NCBI GenBank assembly: GCA_024691625.1
Contig: JAILNL010000059.1
Span: forward strand, 1 to 6,986
Direction: 5' to 3'
DNA length: 6,986 bases
Origin: Schwartzia sp. (in: firmicutes)
GTDB lineage: Bacteria > Bacillota > Negativicutes > Selenomonadales > Selenomonadaceae
Within the stretch, counting starts at the first letter, position 1, and every line of letters begins with the position of its first letter. The notes beneath the pieces are model-generated. The model did no database searches, was not told where the DNA came from, and saw only the letters and a list, made by a program, of their open reading frames with translations. A program made the translations under genes and the position numbers. Of this stretch, positions 5,567 to 6,986 are shown in pieces.

Positions 5567-6832
5567 ATGAAACGAAAGCTATCTGCTCTACTGCTCGGCT
5601 TTTTGCTCGTGGTCTTCAGTTTAAGTGTTCAGGCGGCATCCGCCCCGTATACGCCCCAATCTGAGCCCGCCATAGCCATGAAGAAATCTCTGGAATCCGA
5701 CCCGGAGCTGATGATTTTGATGGAAAAATCCATCTCCAAAGCAAAGGCAATCAATCCGGACCGCAATACGAACCCCGTTCAGAGCGTTCAGGAGCTTTAT
5801 CCGTTTCTGGACTGGGCTGTTACCTGTATGCCCTGGAACGTTCTGAAGGACTCTTCCTACCCCACGCTTTATAGCCACATTGATCAGAGCGTGGATTATA
5901 TCTGGTTCCTTTTTGACCAGCCTCTTGAGGAGCTGGAGGGACACGGATATTATTATCCTACCCTTCAATACCATGAGCCCATCGCTTCATGGCTGCGTGA
6001 ATATTCCGTTGAATGGGGAAAATATCTTTCAACGAAGGAAAGCTGGAACGACAGCTACTATCAGAGGATAAAGAATGACCCATCCATGAATATGCAGCAT
6101 GGATGGTACGCAGAGGAAAACGTCTGGACAACCTTTAACGAATGGTTTGCCCGTCATCTTATTGACCCCTCCGTCCGCCCCATAGCCGATGCCGAGGTCG
6201 TATCTCCTGCGGACGCTGCCCCTCAGGGACTTTGGAAAATCGACAAGGACGGTAATCTGGTGCAAAAAGAGGGCGTTGCCATTAAGTCCGCAAACTTCAA
6301 TTCCATCGCCCAGCTCATGGGGCCCGGCTCTGCCTACGCCGATGCCTTTAAGGGCGGCACGCTGACACACACATTCCTGGACGTTAACGACTATCACCGG
6401 TATCACTTCCCTGTCAGCGGAAAAATCGTTGAACTCAGGAAAATCCCTGCAGTCAACGGTGCCGGAGGTATCACCGTCTGGAATCCCAAGACCTCCCGCT
6501 ATGTCCTTGAGGACAACATCCCGGGCTGGCAGATGATTGAAACCCGTGACTGCGTTGTGCTCGAAACAGAAGAGTACGGGCTTGTTGCCGTTCTCCCAAT
6601 CGGCATGTCGCAGATCTGCTCCTGCAACTGGGAAGAAAACCTCGCTGTGGGCGCTGTCGTCAAGAAGGGCGACCCTATGGGCTACTTCCTCTTCGGCGGC
6701 AGCGATATCGTAATGGTATTCCAGTCCTGCGTGGATGTTTCCCTGCTCTGTCCGCCGGGAGAAACGAAGGGAACCTTCAAGCATCTCCTTATGGGCGAGC
6801 CTTACGCCAAACTGGTTCCTGTTAAAAAATAA
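5567..6832 (+). CDS. Exported phosphatidylserine decarboxylase-superfamily (pyruvoyl-type) decarboxylase
   Basis: The protein has 421 residues. A type I signal peptide (K2-R3-K4, a hydrophobic core 5-20, likely cleavage after VQA at 23 or ASA at 26) has no lipobox cysteine, so a soluble exported enzyme is expected. Residues of about 35-185 form an extra domain. Its second half (WLREYSVEWGKYLSTKESW, 142-160; GWY, 179-181) recalls the N-terminal domain of PsiD-like fungal tryptophan decarboxylases (Pfam PSDC as I remember it). The catalytic part follows: TFNEWFARHL (189-198), VVSPADA with D216, LDVNDYHRYHFPVSG with H277 and H280, GLVAVLPIGM (338-347) and KKGDPMGYFLFGGSD (366-380). By family rule, self-cleavage at G378/S379 would give a 43-residue alpha chain bearing pyruvoyl. 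The canonical Thr after the serine is Asp380 here. The ATG has AAAGGGGAG 5 nt upstream. The substrate may be a phospholipid or an amino acid; the sequence does not decide. Confidence 0.85.
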   Translation: MKRKLSALLLGFLLVVFSLSVQAASAPYTPQSEPAIAMKKSLESDPELMILMEKSISKAKAINPDRNTNPVQSVQELYPFLDWAVTCMPWNVLKDSSYPTLYSHIDQSVDYIWFLFDQPLEELEGHGYYYPTLQYHEPIASWLREYSVEWGKYLSTKESWNDSYYQRIKNDPSMNMQHGWYAEENVWTTFNEWFARHLIDPSVRPIADAEVVSPADAAPQGLWKIDKDGNLVQKEGVAIKSANFNSIAQLMGPGSAYADAFKGGTLTHTFLDVNDYHRYHFPVSGKIVELRKIPAVNGAGGITVWNPKTSRYVLEDNIPGWQMIETRDCVVLETEEYGLVAVLPIGMSQICSCNWEENLAVGAVVKKGDPMGYFLFGGSDIVMVFQSCVDVSLLCPPGETKGTFKHLLMGEPYAKLVPVKK

Positions 6833-6845
6833 AGTAAAATGACAT

Positions 6846-6885
6846 AAAAAAGCTTCCGCGCATTTCATGGCGCGGAAGCTTTTTT
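6846..6885. terminator. Bidirectional Rho-independent terminator between convergent genes
   Basis: A perfect 16-bp inverted repeat (arms 6846-6861 and 6870-6885, loop ATTTCATG) has the core GCTTCCGCGC / GCGCGGAAGC and six A/T pairs at the base. On the plus strand it ends in six T, 13 nt after the decarboxylase stop codon. On the minus strand it also ends in six T, 6 nt after the stop codon of the convergent gene at the right edge. It can therefore serve both genes. Confidence 0.95.
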
Positions 6886-6891
6886 CATTGT

Positions 6892-6986
6892 TTAATTTTC
6901 ATTGATACGGACAGCCCCTGATGCGGTTTCACCCTTCTTTTCCAGTGCCACCACATTCTTTTCGTAGGCAAAGGTTTCATCTGCTA
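6892..6986 (-). CDS. C-terminal fragment of an unidentified convergent gene (runs off the right edge)
   Basis: Thirty codons and a TAA stop are open to the window edge on the minus strand. The peptide is hydrophilic and ends KKGETASGAVRINEN, preceded by ADETFAYEKNVVALE. The stop lies 6 bp from the shared terminator hairpin, the expected layout for a real 3' end. I do not recognise the family, and a fragment this short supports no function. Confidence 0.6.
   Translation of the reverse strand, partial: ADETFAYEKNVVALEKKGETASGAVRINEN

Noticed and set aside
6029..6868. Long minus-strand open frame of 279 codons opposite the decarboxylase gene
   Set aside because: It is antisense to a well-supported gene, includes the terminator hairpin at its start, and its translation shows no recognisable motif. 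It is a shadow of codon bias.

Overview
The window looks like chromosomal DNA of a Bacillota-type bacterium with near-balanced GC content. Ribosome binding sites are strong and purine-rich (GGAGG types), the clearest promoter is a near-consensus sigma-A type (TTGACA, 17-bp spacer, TACAAT), three strong Rho-independent terminators are visible, and GTG and TTG starts occur. The gene repertoire and the 3'-end styles would fit a Negativicute such as a Dialister- or Megasphaera-like organism, but that placement is an inference from general character. There is no rRNA or marker gene to settle it. I see no mobile element, CRISPR array or tRNA.

Layout, left to right. On the minus strand, a potassium uptake operon reads trkA (2920 to 1574), trkH (1567 to 125), then the start of a second trkH-like gene (109 to beyond the window edge). 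The junctions are only 6 and 15 bp. Next, also on the minus strand, is cysK (4073 to 3141), a stand-alone O-acetylserine sulfhydrylase unit with its own terminator, a near-consensus promoter and a perfect dyad over the predicted start of transcription. Between cysK and the next gene lies an AT-rich stretch of about 190 bp with four exact matches to the DnaA box TTATNCACA within 81 bp, plus near-matches. The next minus-strand gene (5324 to 4380) is an AEC-family permease starting with TTG. A 242-bp divergent intergenic region separates it from the only plus-strand gene (5567 to 6832). That gene encodes an apparently exported, pyruvoyl-type decarboxylase of the phosphatidylserine decarboxylase superfamily with a long extra N-terminal domain. 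It ends at a 16-bp hairpin terminator, shared with the 3' end of an unidentified convergent minus-strand gene at the right edge.

How the genes may work together. TrkA is the cytosolic nucleotide-binding gate-keeper, and the TrkH proteins are the K+-conducting membrane subunits. CysK makes cysteine from O-acetylserine and sulfide. The permease and the exported decarboxylase are divergently transcribed and could share regulation, but a common substrate is speculation. The two parts most worth a second look are the exported PSD/PsiD-like decarboxylase and the DnaA-box cluster outside any recognisable origin.
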